This document shows, piece after piece, positions 1 to 43,641 of a stretch of 64,000 nucleotides of DNA. Under the pieces are notes generated by a model. That model was not told the origin of the DNA. It saw only the letters and a program-made list of their open reading frames with translations, and searched no databases. Each line of letters opens with the position of its first letter. The stretch's first letter is position 1. A program made the position numbers and the translations under genes. Origin of the DNA: Callorhinus ursinus (taxonomy: Eukaryota; Chordata; Mammalia; Carnivora; Otariidae); the NCBI RefSeq assembly GCF_003265705.1, contig NW_020312935.1, positions 6,232,245 through 6,296,244 on the forward strand. The letters run 5' to 3'.

Positions 1-1276
1 CCATTGACCTCGAGGATCTCGTCACTGACTGCCAGCAGCCCTGTACTCTCAGCCAGGCCCCCTCGTACCAGGCGGGAGATGAAGATGCCTGGAACCCGCT
101 CCAGGCCCTGGGGAGCTACACGTACACTCATGCCATCTCGGATGTAGAAGCCCAGCGGGCGGTCGGAGCCGTGCTTGTGCAGGCGCACCCGTCGGTGGGT
201 CTCAGGCAGTAGGTCCACATCTATGACTGAAGAAACCTGGCGGAAATCTTGGGGCAGGCTGATTAGCAGGGGTGGCCGGGTGCGCAGGGGTGCCACTGGC
301 CGAAGTAGAAGCCCTTTCTTGCGCCGCTGCAGAGAGTTGGAGGCAAAGGCCAGGCCACTGGAGTCAGCTTCTGCTGCAGGAGAAGGGGGGGTGCTGAGAT
401 CAGAGACCCTGCTCTCCCACGTCGGCCCTTTTCCCTCAGGCCCAGGCCTGGGGAAGGGGGCATTGTAGCTATTTCCTACCACTTGGAGGTCAGGCCAAGG
501 GCAGGGACTGCAGACGGTGAAGCCTGGACGCCCTGGGCATGGACTAACCCTTGTAGACCTGCCCTGCCGTCCTACCCCACAGAGGCTGCCCACTGTACCC
601 CATCCTCCTCACCCCGCTTCTGTACTAGCAGGCGCAGCGGTGGGGGCCCGCTGGCCAGGGCCCGGTGCAGGCTGTCGTCGTTGGTGAGGGGCAGTAGGTC
701 GCCGTGAGCATCTGTATAGCCAAGTAGCACGTCCAGGCCCGGGATCTGGTGCACTGCACGCAGCAACCGCGAAAACTCTTGGAAGCCACTCACCGAAGCG
801 CGGGGCAGCGCGAAGCGTCGGAACTCAGCATCAAACTGGAGGCAGGGGGTGGGTGAGAGGAGGGGTCAGGACAGAGCCCGTGCCCTTTCCCACCACAGGT
901 CCGAGGGTGTTAGAGGTCGGAAAAGGCTGTCACTACGGCTGCAGCCTTGCGCCCAGGCCTCAGCTCCAGTACAAGGGACGCTGTCCAAGGTCTTCTCCCC
1001 TCCCTCCAGGTACCAAGGCCACAGAGGGACTCTAGAGGCCGGCAGTGGAAGGAGGATGGATGGAGGAAAGCGAGAGGAAAGGCCGGAGAATGGGACATGA
1101 ATGATGGAGGCGAGAAAAAAGGTGGTGGGGACTAAGAAGCTAGGAGAGGAGAGAATAAGGGAATTGGAAGCGCCTAGGGCCGAGGCCGGAGCCGGGGCCA
1201 GAGGGGCCCTTACTTTGCTCTTCACCTCGACGATGTTGTCGGGACTGCGCGCCGGGGTCCTCTGCGGCCTGGCCAT
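1..1276 (-). CDS. PARD6A: PARD6A, partial (5' part; C-terminus beyond the left edge)
   Basis: Partitioning-defective 6 alpha, the cell-polarity adaptor that links atypical PKC, GTP-bound CDC42 and PAR3 at tight junctions. Three coding exons are readable on the minus strand: 1214-1276 (ATG at 1276, 21 codons, donor GTAAGG), 613-835 (donor GTGAGG), and 1-373, which runs off the window. Phases join exactly (63 + 223 + 373 nt, about 219 residues of a protein that is about 346 aa in human). Visible domains are an N-terminal PB1 domain (about residues 15-95, including the acidic loop [16 protein letters not shown]), a CRIB-like segment with [13 protein letters not shown], and the first half of the PDZ domain, starting at LGFYIRDG and ending at LEVNG. 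The start is supported by [13 protein letters not shown], typical of the family. The gene is divergent from ACD, 807 bp away. No frame damage is seen. Confidence 0.95.
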
Positions 1277-1405
1277 GGTGGGGCCGGGCGGGCCGGGGAC
1301 GGTGCCCAGGCGGCCCGCCGAGGCGCAGGTGCACAGCCCCGGCAGGCCGGCTCGTGCCGCCCCGCCCCTGACGGTAGCACTCGCCCCGCCCTCCCATCCG
1401 GACCA

Positions 1406-1413
1406 TGACGTCA
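1406..1413. promoter_or_regulatory. Palindromic CRE (TGACGTCA)
   Basis: A perfect 8-bp CREB/ATF palindrome about 130 bp upstream of the PARD6A start codon, in CpG-rich sequence. Position and perfect match make it a likely PARD6A promoter element; binding is inferred. Confidence 0.6.
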
Positions 1414-1494
1414 AGGGGGCAGCGACAGAGAGTGGAACGCGGAGTCCACGTTTCCTAGGAAACGGAGATGGGGCGGAGGCGTCTTCGTGTGCTC

Positions 1495-1502
1495 TTACGT
1501 CA
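1495..1502. promoter_or_regulatory. CRE-like site (TTACGTCA)
   Basis: A second CREB/ATF-like octamer about 82 bp beyond the first. It differs from the palindrome at one base and keeps the ACGTCA core. Together the two suggest cAMP/ATF-family input to PARD6A. Confidence 0.45.
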
Positions 1503-1548
1503 TTACGCTACGGCGCGCAAGTCTCTGGAGTCTGGGGGAGGGGTATGG

Positions 1549-1553
1549 CCAAT
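1549..1553 (+). promoter_or_regulatory. CCAAT box
   Basis: GGCCAATCC context, a good NF-Y type site. It is about 273 bp upstream of the PARD6A ATG and about 530 bp upstream of the ACD short-form ATG. NF-Y works in either orientation, so the served gene is uncertain. Confidence 0.4.
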
Positions 1554-1574
1554 CCAAAGGGATGTTAAGGGAAG

Positions 1575-1741
1575 TGACATTTATTGAGTGTTGTCTATGT
1601 ACTATTATTTCCATTGACCTTACAACGTTACATGATTGCATGTTTTAGATGAGTAAACTGAGCCATAAGTATTTGCTGAGCTCCGCGGGTTCACACGTTG
1701 TTGAACTGGCTTTGAGCCAACTCGCTCGACCACTCCTGGCC
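1575..1741 (-). repeat. MIR SINE (ancient), antisense orientation
   Basis: The sequence follows the reverse complement of MIR in order: the TTTATTGAGTG end, an ACTATTATT block, then TTTTAGATGAGTAAACTGAG and a degraded internal part. It is an old mammalian-wide insertion sitting between two promoters. Confidence 0.6.
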
Positions 1742-1938
1742 GCAGCCTCAAGCCCCGGATCCCTCCCTCTCCATCCAAGCCAGCCCTTGGCCCCATCCTT
1801 CCCGGTGTCACGGGAGTCTTAGCGAACGGCCCAAACGCCGGGCCGCTGCTCGGAGACACCGGGGTAAAACCAAGCAGGTTGGTAAGCCATTCTACCCCAC
1901 AAGACTCTGGCCGCAACTGCCCGAACAACACGGGCTCG

Positions 1939-1950
1939 TGCGCACGCGCG
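1939..1950 (+). promoter_or_regulatory. NRF1 binding site
   Basis: TGCGCACGCGCG fits the NRF1 consensus YGCGCAYGCGCR at every position. It lies 7 bp before an in-frame upstream ACD ATG (1958) and 134 bp before the short-form ATG (2084). It is probably part of the ACD promoter. Confidence 0.6.
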
Positions 1951-1957
1951 GGCACGC

Positions 1958-2083
1958 ATGTGGGCGGGGCCTCGACCTTGGGTCCCGCCCAGCCTGGTGC
2001 GCTTCCTCTTCCGACGAGAGGCGGGGCCCCGGCGTCCGCGGGAAACCCAGGCTGGTGGTTCTCTGCTCCCGGCCACTGCGGGA
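1958..2083 (+). other. ACD: Possible N-terminal extension of ACD (long-form start)
   Basis: An ATG at 1958 is in frame with the ACD short-form ATG at 2084, and all 42 intervening codons are open. Human ACD has a long isoform with an N-terminal extension of about 86 residues from an upstream start, so a counterpart is plausible. The extension is Arg/Pro-rich and lies in CpG-rich promoter DNA, where open frames arise easily. Use of this start is therefore uncertain. Confidence 0.35.
1962..1970 (+). promoter_or_regulatory. GC box (Sp/KLF)
   Basis: GGGCGGGGC in the CpG-rich ACD-proximal segment. A second GGCGGGGCC occurs about 60 bp downstream and ETS-like CTTCC motifs lie near 2002-2013. This is typical of a TATA-less housekeeping promoter. 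Confidence 0.5.
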
Positions 2084-4680
<2,597 letters not shown>

Positions 4681-4732
4681 GGGAGCATGGGGGAGGATAG
4701 ACAAACAGTGCTCCACACTCTGCTTTGAGTTT

Positions 4733-4738
4733 TTTAAT
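4733..4738 (-). terminator. CARMIL2: CARMIL2 polyadenylation signal ATTAAA
   Basis: Read on the minus strand, ATTAAA lies 34 nt after the CARMIL2 TGA (4774-4772). It shares three base pairs with the ACD AATAAA, so one stretch of nine base pairs serves both strands. Confidence 0.65.
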
Positions 4739-4741
4739 AAA
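4736..4741 (+). terminator. ACD: ACD polyadenylation signal AATAAA
   Basis: A canonical AATAAA 56 nt after the ACD stop codon. Cleavage 10-30 nt downstream would fall at about 4751-4771, right against the CARMIL2 stop codon. Confidence 0.8.
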
Positions 4742-4771
4742 ATAATCTCATGCGGCAGGAAAAGGAGAGGG

Positions 4772-16229
<11,458 letters not shown>

Positions 16230-16246
<17 letters not shown>

Positions 16247-16720
16247 GGGGCCGGGCCGGGCCGCCGGGTGGCCCCAGGAGCTCGGACGAGAAACAGTTGC
16301 GGGCGGGCGCGCACACAGGAAGCCTGGGGGCCCTGGCCCGCACTGCAGCCACCTGCTCCTCCTGCAGCGGAAGGTACGCGCTGCTTCCTGCCTGGCCGCC
16401 CCTAGCCCGGCTCCTCCCCGCCCCAACCTCCGCGGGCCAGGAGACGTAGGAGGGGGGCAGAGTCCCAGCTGTCCGCCCGCCCTGTCGCGCAGGAGCTTCT
16501 CTGGCAGGGCAGGCACGGGGTAGGAGTTGGGTAGCAGGGACGGTCGCGCGTGTGGCGCGCGCCTCTTGCGGGTTCCTAGCCCCCTACTTCCACCCCGCGC
16601 CGCAGTCCCTGCCGGGAGCACCAGGGGGCGCTGCCCGCTCGGGGATCCCTGCGGCCCACCCGCGTTGGTCCACTCCAAAACCCAGCTGGGGCGGGGGACT
16701 GGGGGCCCGGCCCGGAGGGG
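16230..16720. promoter_or_regulatory. CARMIL2: CpG-rich CARMIL2 promoter / 5' region
   Basis: GC- and CpG-dense sequence spans the CARMIL2 first coding exon and about 480 bp upstream, then drops to ordinary composition. It is the only CpG-rich stretch next to the start codon and is the likely promoter and 5' UTR. No TATA box is evident. Confidence 0.6.
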
Positions 16721-16844
16721 CGTCTATTCAGCAAGGATAATCGGATCTCTCCTAGAACCTCTCCCAACACCCGGGGCCTAACCTGAAGGACCTAATCTGT
16801 TGCTCCTAACCTGGAGCCTGTGACCCCGTCAGAGATCCACCAAC

Positions 16845-16951
16845 TTTTTTTTTTTTTTTTTTAAGTAATCTCTATGGGGACTCGAACTCATGGGCCATGG
16901 GCCGGACATCAAGAGTCGCATGCTCTACCAACCGAGCCAGGCAGGCGTCCC
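16845..16951 (-). repeat. Old tRNA-derived CAN SINE (SINEC_c type)
   Basis: Oligo-T head, then the AAGTAATCTCTA block and the tRNA-like GTCGCATGCTCTACC part ending in GCGTCCC. It lacks the CT-rich middle of younger elements. It lies about 600 bp upstream of the CARMIL2 ATG. Confidence 0.85.
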
Positions 16952-17898
16952 GGAAATCCACCAGCTTTTGAAACGGCAGAAAAAAATGCCAGATGGGCTC
17001 AAGCACCCTTCTCTGCTGCGCAGGATCCTCAGCTCTCATCAGGCTCAGGCTGGACGAAGGCTGGAAGGTGGGAAGTACCCTCAGGGAGCAGCCTTGGGCT
17101 AAGGCCTAAACACCAAGGGCCTTGGGGAGGGATGAGCAAAGGCCAGGTACATGGGGATCCTCCGTGTCTGCATCCTCTCCCTTCCACGGGACCTCACCTC
17201 TGCTGGCTGGAAGGGGTCAGGAGGTCATGGGGTGGGGTCCTGCTAACTGGAAGCATGCTGCCCTATAAAAGACCAGGGACCTAGAATCTGGAGGGTTCAC
17301 AGGAGATTTATTATTTTTTCTTCCACTACAATCCAATTAAACTGTCACTTATTAGGAACAGCCCTCTGCCCTGCCCACAGCTCAGCCCGGCAGAGGTGAA
17401 GTAACCTCTGTTAGCAGTAGATGAGAGATGGTGAGCAGGGTCCCTTGGCTTGCTTCCCATCTAGCTACCCCTCCTCACCTCAGGGCTTGGAGCGAAGTGG
17501 GAGCATGCTCCAGTCAGGTGATCATTCCCACCCCCAACAAAATCTCATATCTACCAAAGACTGAGACGAAGTGGCTGTAGAAACTGAACAGTAGCAGCTT
17601 GAGCAAAGCCTCCCCTCAAGCAAGAGGCCGATGATGTGAAAGCTGAGGACTGACTGGGGCGACGGGAGGACTCAGCCAGAGGTGTTTCTGCAAACGGAGG
17701 CACCAGTCTTCTGATGTCTCCCAGTTTGGAAGAAGAGTTTGGGTTAAGATTTAGGACTCCAAGGCCACATAGAACCCACAAGTTGCTTTTAGGGTGAGAA
17801 CTCAATAGGTCTCTCGCACTCTCAGCAGGCCGAGCGGTCGGTCGGTTGGTGGAAAATGCTGGTTCTAAAGGCCAACTGCCTGAACGTTCGTCCTGACC

Positions 17899-18055
17899 CC
17901 ACCTCTTACCAGGTGTTCCACACTCAAGAAGTCACAACCTTTTTGGGCTTCCAGTTCCCGTTTCGTAAGCTGGAGCTATTAACTTACCTCAGAGTGTTGC
18001 TATGAGGCTACGAAATGCTGTTTAAGTGCTCACAGCAGGGCCTGGCACTCTGGGA
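17899..18055 (+). repeat. MIR SINE fragment
   Basis: In MIR order: CACCTCTTACCAGGTG, then a cytosine-rich cell (CAGTTCCCGTTTCGTAA), TTACCTCAGAGTGTTGCTATGAGG, and CAGGGCCTGGCAC. Degraded, ancient. Confidence 0.6.
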
Positions 18056-19876
18056 ATGTGCACACACAGCGGCCACGTCGGCAACCCTGGGGCTCCCCAG
18101 CAGACGGAGAGGAAGCGCACCTCGCCGGGGGTTTTCTGTTGAGAAGGATTCGGAGGGGAAATAAGAGAGGACTGCAGGAGGAGACTCTGGAGGCGAGCAA
18201 CACGCTGGTGGCATCTGCCCCTGACAAGAGCAGACCAGAAAGGCACGGAAACCAGGGCAGGGCTGTGGGCTCGCCACATACCTCCGAACTGCTGCTAGTC
18301 AGGGCAGCAGCGACCCAATTGCCACAACTCTATCAGAGACCCAGGGAACACATGGGACTCAGCTCCTAACATGCTGAGTGACTCAGCGTGAGGGGGAGAG
18401 GCCTCCGGCTCGGCTCGTCTGTGTTCTAGGCGGCAGGACGCTCCGTGGGGCGCCGTGGGGCGCCCAGGAAATGCTAAAAGCGCCTCCTGCTGCCACAGCG
18501 GAGGAGGGGCCGGGCTGCACCTCCCGCCGCGGCCACACGTTCCCTGCAGATCGTTTAGAAGCCCAGACCCAGACCACCAGCAAGAGGAGGGCCCAGGTGA
18601 GGAAAGGGAGGATCTTACTCCAGTACCAGCTACGGCCTAACAGCGGGGGAGAGCTGACAGGTCAGGAACCACCCCGTCCACAGTTCTCTGGTGTGCAGTG
18701 AGAAATGGCTTCTGCACTTCAATGTTTATATATGTAAAATCTGTATTTTATACAGAAGGTTTTATATATAATGGAGTCACACAGGGTGCATCATGGGCTA
18801 TGCAATGGGGGATCCTAAGTTTCTACTCCATCAGAATGGGACTCTTCTTGCCTCCTCTCCATCCAAAACTATCTTTTAAACTTTCAAACAACCTGCATTT
18901 ACACAATGAGAGATAAAAAGCTATGCTGAAGATAAAGATCTTACTGTTCTGCAGACATCTTCTATTACGAACACCAAAAAATTTAGAAAATCGTATGGCC
19001 ACTGAAACACTATGGTAGGGGGTACTCTGCCCCCATGTAGGGGCTGGCCCATGCCTGAGACAAAGACTGCACACTCCCGACAGCCTCAGGTCGCTCACGT
19101 GGCGTCCCAGGAGCTGACTGCCAGATTCTGAGTCTTGAGGCCTCAGATGCCCATTTTCCTGGGAGACGTGACTACGTGGACAGTACTAGCAGCCAAAGGT
19201 CACACACACACCTCACCTTTTGTTACTTCTCACTGAAACCACTAACTCAGAATTCTAGTTAAAAAGCCCCAGAATTAGTGGTTGAAGCTTTTAACTAAGA
19301 TGGGTTTGCCAAAGCTAGCTGCCCAGAATGGCCAGCAGCAGCAAGAGGGCGCTTCACTAACGCACCAGCTTCCTAGCCCAACTGCCTTTCCATGGGGCCT
19401 CCCGCGGCACTAACAAGCTGTGCTGTCTAGGAATCTCTCCCTGCAGCCTGGTGACTGACCCTGTCTCCCCTCCCAAATGACCTTCTCTAGGGCGGACTGG
19501 GCCCAGCTTCCATTGTCTTGCACTTGACAGAACTTCCCATGAGCCCCCTTCTTCTCTAACCTCTGTGGTCACCCCTCTGCTGCAGGGACCCACCCGTAAG
19601 GTGGATCACGGAGGCTGGCAGCTGTCCATCCACACCTTGCTACTCACACACACCTCTGTGGAGTTAAAACCTGTGGTGGGATTCACTAACCCCACCATTT
19701 GCCAAGATCATCTCGGAAGTGCTGGACAGGAAGTGGCCATCCCAGGAATAGAGTTCGCCTCTGCACGGCGACCAGGACTGCAGCACCCGAGGCCATGCAC
19801 GCGGACCTGTGTGGCCCCCGGCAGGCAGAGATCACACGGGACGGGAGTGTCTGGAGCACTTGTTAATCCGTTATGA

Positions 19877-19882
19877 TTTATT
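19877..19882 (-). terminator. CTCF: CTCF polyadenylation signal AATAAA (distal)
   Basis: On the minus strand, AATAAA preceded by CTGTACAGCT. It is the last signal before the intergenic region and the presumed main CTCF 3' end. Confidence 0.8.
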
Positions 19883-19932
19883 AGCTGTACAGCAGTAGGT
19901 CCTCCTCCCCAGCTTTCAACCCCATTACATAT

Positions 19933-19938
19933 TTTATT
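19933..19938 (-). terminator. CTCF: CTCF alternative polyadenylation signal AATAAA
   Basis: A second AATAAA about 55 nt before the distal one. It would give a slightly shorter 3' UTR. Confidence 0.4.
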
Positions 19939-21166
19939 ACAGGTCTCATGTTGGCGTCCTAAAATAATGAAAAATATCACACAGTACAGCTAAGTACAAA
20001 ATGCATCAACCTAGAGTCTGATAGCTAACTGATGGCTCTTTTAAAAGCAATACACAGAAGAAAAAAGTGTTTGAAATCAGCAAGACTGAGGCTCTCTAAA
20101 AAACACATTTCAAACGTGTGACAGTTCATGTGCAAGAATCACTTTTGAGTTGGTTTTGTTTCACATTATTTTGTTTTGCAGATCCAAAGTTTAAATTACT
20201 GACCTAGTGAAATTTTCTGGCCCAGCTTTTAAGGGCTGCTGTGACCCACTCATAATCACCCTTCTGCTTGAATAGAGGAATTATAAAACACAAAATTCAG
20301 CTACAAACAGAGCAAAGGAAATGTAGATGGGAAATCATAACTGAAAGTTAATTGTACAAGGTTCAAATGCTGGCTCCACGGGCTGGGAATCGCGACCTTC
20401 CGTGTGGGCGTCCGTCACTAGCGGGCAGCGGTCTCGGTGCCATTCTGCTACATGATTGTGATCCAATTCCTTGTCAACATTTACACACGACAGAGTCTGT
20501 GGTAACTTAATTTGCAAGTAATTAAAATGCTGGGTTTTCTTACACTGCACTTCTTTTCACCCTCTTAATTAATGGAAAAGATTAAAATGTAAAAAAAGTT
20601 ATTTACAAGCTTGACCATACCAGAAACTCTGCCCAGAAAGAGGCAAAGCCTTCAGGACAGACGCCGGCCGCGGCATGCCGTACTACTGGCGTGCAGCTGG
20701 CTCCGAGCAAAGGGAGCCAGGGAGAAGCAGAAGCAAAAACCAGTTTAAAAGTGTAAGTCCTTCCCAAGTCTGCATTTACAATTAAAAACTCTCCTGGGAA
20801 GAAGACCTAGAACTCTGGGAAACCCGGTGGCCATTCTGGAGTGGTTTACCATAGCAAGAGAGAGGGTTCAATGTCTCTGTTTCCATCTAAGAAAACCAGT
20901 TAGGCATCAACACTGTCCTCAGCACTTCACAGTAAACCCTCAGGGACTCAGAACATTCCATGATTTGCTAACATCAAACAGCAAGTTCTAGTAAAATCAC
21001 ATTTTTCTAACATCATCCTTGAAGTTTTAGTTCTCAGTGTGTTTGGTAAAATGGTGTAAAATGATGCTTTTCCCAAAGCCAAAAGAAGAAAGAAGGGAGA
21101 AAAATTAAGATGCGGGCCGTTTAAACACAGCCCAGAGCAGTCCTGGCGATGAGCAAGGCCCCGCCA

Positions 21167-41312
<20,146 letters not shown>

Positions 41313-41569
41313 CACAGACGGTTATTTAAAATAAAGCTTGTCTAAATGAAAATACATACATTTTAAAAGAAAATGACCCTTGAAAAATGAATTAGGAAAT
41401 AAATGGTTGTTAATATTCAAAAAGACACAACAGATATTATGTACCTCCTGATGGAAGAACAAACTACCACCTATGAAGCAGTCTTATTAAACAAAACAAA
41501 AAATCTGAAACTCATCAAGTCTCTAGAGCCAACCACTAATTAACAGGAAATTGGTGACAGAATATGTTT

Positions 41570-41750
41570 CTTTTTAAAAGATTATTTATTTGAGAGAAAG
41601 AGCATGTGCATATGAGCAGGGGGAAGGGAGAGGAAGAAGCAGACTCCCTGCTGAGCAAAGAGCCTGATGAAGGGCTTGATTCCAGGAACCCCGAGATCAT
41701 GACCTGAGCCAAAGTCAGATGCTTAACCAACTGAGCCACCCAGGTGCCCT
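41570..41750 (-). repeat. CAN SINE, minus
   Basis: Older, slightly diverged element, about 315 bp upstream of the CTCF first coding exon. Confidence 0.9.
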
Positions 41751-41884
41751 GGTGTGAGAGTACGTTAAATTACACTACCAGGATGAAATCAGTACGGCAA
41801 CTCTGCAGGATTAACTACCCAGTTTCTTCTGCAGATAAATCACCAAGACAAAAAATGGAAAGAATAGAGGGAGAATGTACGTAT

Positions 41885-42098
41885 CAATGGTTCTCAACCT
41901 GGTGACTTTGCCTCCAGGGGGCATTTGGCAAGGCCTGTGACATTTCTGGTTGTCACTACCGAGGTGGGTGTGCTACTAGCATCTAGTGGGTAGAGGCCAA
42001 AGATGTCACTAAATATCCTGCTATGCACAGTTTCAGTCCTCCACAACAAAGATTTATTGGTCTGCAAACGTCAATAGTGCTGAGGCTGAGAAACCCTG
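41885..42098 (+). mobile_element. MER20 (hAT-Charlie DNA transposon, ancient)
   Basis: It starts with CAATGGTTCTCAACC and ends TGAGAAACCCTG, the inverted termini. Inside are GGGGGCATTTGGCAAGG, TTCTGGTTGTCACTACC and GCATCTAGTGGGTAGAGGCC in MER20 order. Non-autonomous, inactive. Confidence 0.85.
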
Positions 42099-42130
42099 AT
42101 AGACAAAAGAGATGTAAGAAATACAGTACT

Positions 42131-42325
42131 GGGGCACCTGGGTGGCTCAGTCAGTTGAGCTCTTGATTTCAACTCAGGTCGTGATCTCAGGGTCCTGGGA
42201 TCAAGCCGGGGTGTAGGGCTCTGCACTCAGTGGGGAGTCTGCTTGAGACTCTGTGTCCTTCTGCCCCTCCCCTGGCTCGCAAATGTGCACACGTGCTCCC
42301 TCTCTCAAATAAATAAATCTTTAAA
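42131..42325 (+). repeat. CAN SINE, plus
   Basis: Ends AAATAAATAAATCTTTAAA. Preceded by AGAAATACAGTA, which is repeated after it and again after the next SINE. Confidence 0.9.
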
Positions 42326-42336
42326 GGAATACAGCA

Positions 42337-42525
42337 GGGGCACCTGAGTGGCTCAGTTGGTTAAGCGTCTGCCTTCGGCTCAGGTCATGATCCCAGGGTC
42401 CTGGGATCAAGCCCGTTCAGGCTCCTTTCAGCGGGAAGCCTGCTTCTCCCTCTCCCTGCCACTCCCCCTGCTTGTGCTCTCTGTGTGTGTCATATAAATA
42501 AATAAAATCTTAAAAAAAAAATAAA
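42337..42525 (+). repeat. CAN SINE, plus, in the neighbouring duplicated site
   Basis: Separated from the preceding SINE by only GGAATACAGCA and followed by GAAATACAGCA (42526-42536), so two insertions used the same target sequence. Confidence 0.9.
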
Positions 42526-42904
42526 GAAATACAGCAATCACAACATATGGATCTTTTTGGATCCTGATTCAAACCAACAAACGATTTAAAAAAATAGGAC
42601 ATGAGTAATTAGATTCAACTCTGGATTTTTTTTCCCAGTTCTGGATATTTGATATTAAAGAATTATTAACAAAACTAGTTTAAATCCTTTACATTTCCTG
42701 TATCTATTAATAAAAACACTGGCAGAGGGCCTTGCTATTTTTGGCTAAATTCTACCTTAGAAAATACCCTGTCAGTGTTTTCTCACCCTGTTTTTTTCGA
42801 GGCAGAATCAGACCTTGGATCCAGACTCCAATGGTCCTGATTGTGGCTACCACACAACACTACCTCCTGTGTTATACCATCAACTTGACATTCATGCATC
42901 TCTC

Positions 42905-43015
42905 CTCTGTGAGATCATGAATTCCTTGAGGACAGGGACCATGTATAACAAGTCATTTCTGCTCCTCAGCACTATGCCCAGGTTGGTAGATACTCAACTG
43001 CTAACTGAACATATT
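42905..43015 (+). repeat. L2 LINE 3' fragment
   Basis: GAATTCCTTGAGGACAGGGACC, then CTCAGCACTATGCCCAGG and ATACTCAACTGCTAACTGAA follow L2 3' order. Confidence 0.55.
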
Positions 43016-43369
43016 AAAAAAACTGGAAAAGAAAAAAAGAGCCAATTCACAGTTTCTGGCTCTTAAATCTTGTGAGTACCAAAAGTACCTAGACACCCAA
43101 CAGTAAAATGGGTCTGAACAATCATCTAATTCACAGAATAATTTAACTTAAGTATATACAAGATTAATTCAAAATTAAAGTGTTTTGTGTCCTTGCCCTT
43201 GTCTTACACAAATATTTTGCTACTTCTATGAGAGACACATGTCTCCAATTCTCTGTCTGGACACCTTAACACTGTACACATGTTGGCACTCAGAACCACC
43301 TACAAGGCAGGAAAAAGACTACAGAGGGACGGGTGAGACCTGGTCCTGCATTCAATGAGTTACTATCTA

Positions 43370-43480
43370 TTTTATTTTAAAAGTTTATTTAAGTAATCTC
43401 TATACCCAAGGTGGGGCTCAAACTCACAACCCCAAGATCAAGAGTCGCATGCTCTTCTGCCTGAACCAGCCAGGCGCCCC
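43370..43480 (-). repeat. Old tRNA-only SINE (SINEC_c type), minus
   Basis: Exact 11-bp duplication GTTACTATCTA (43359-43369 and 43487-43497). Confidence 0.88.
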
Positions 43481-43641
43481 TAAGGGGTTACTATCTAACT
43501 TAAGGGACAGAACAGCTCCAATGTTTAAGGTAAAAGTAGGTAGGTTTGGAGAACTCTACATAACCAGTGTGGACTAGTCACACTAAATTCTCAACAGTCC
43601 CACGTGGCTGGAGTGTTGGACAGCACTGCTTTATATCTTCG

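Larger units (their letters stand above)
1277..2083. promoter_or_regulatory. Divergent PARD6A / ACD promoter region
   Basis: The region lies between two start codons that face away from each other. The PARD6A side (about 1277-1560) is CpG-rich and carries CRE-type sites and a CCAAT box. The ACD side (about 1930-2083) is CpG-rich with an NRF1 site, GC boxes and ETS-like CTTCC motifs. The middle (about 1575-1741) is an old MIR SINE. No TATA box is obvious. It probably works as two close CpG promoters rather than one core, because the CpG-rich ends are separated by the AT-richer MIR. Transcription start sites cannot be placed from sequence alone. Confidence 0.75.
4681..4771. other. Convergent ACD / CARMIL2 3' junction
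   Basis: Only 91 bp separate the ACD stop codon from the CARMIL2 stop codon on the opposite strand. Both genes' poly(A) signals lie inside, so the mature 3' UTRs must be very short and should overlap as natural antisense tails. Confidence 0.8.
16247..19856. other. CARMIL2-CTCF intergenic region
   Basis: About 3.6 kb between the CARMIL2 start codon and the CTCF poly(A) site. Apart from the CpG-rich promoter, one old SINE (16845-16951) and a MIR (about 17899-18055), I see no coding exon, RNA gene or conserved element. Open frames here are short and lack recognisable protein character. Confidence 0.6.
19857..21166 (-). other. CTCF: CTCF 3' untranslated region
   Basis: The minus-strand sequence after the CTCF stop codon (21169-21167) runs about 1.3 kb to a canonical poly(A) signal with no further coding potential. 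It is AT-rich, as expected for a regulated 3' UTR, and free of SINEs. The end is set by the AATAAA at 19882 and is accurate to about 20 nt. Confidence 0.75.

Noticed and set aside
866..1414. A 182-codon minus-strand frame continuing past PARD6A exon 1
   Set aside because: The coding part ends at the GTAAGG donor after VKSK; the rest reads into intron with no family similarity.
18378..18701. A 107-codon plus-strand frame in the CARMIL2-CTCF intergenic region
   Set aside because: No recognisable domain, splice context or composition bias; it is similar to chance frames on both strands nearby.
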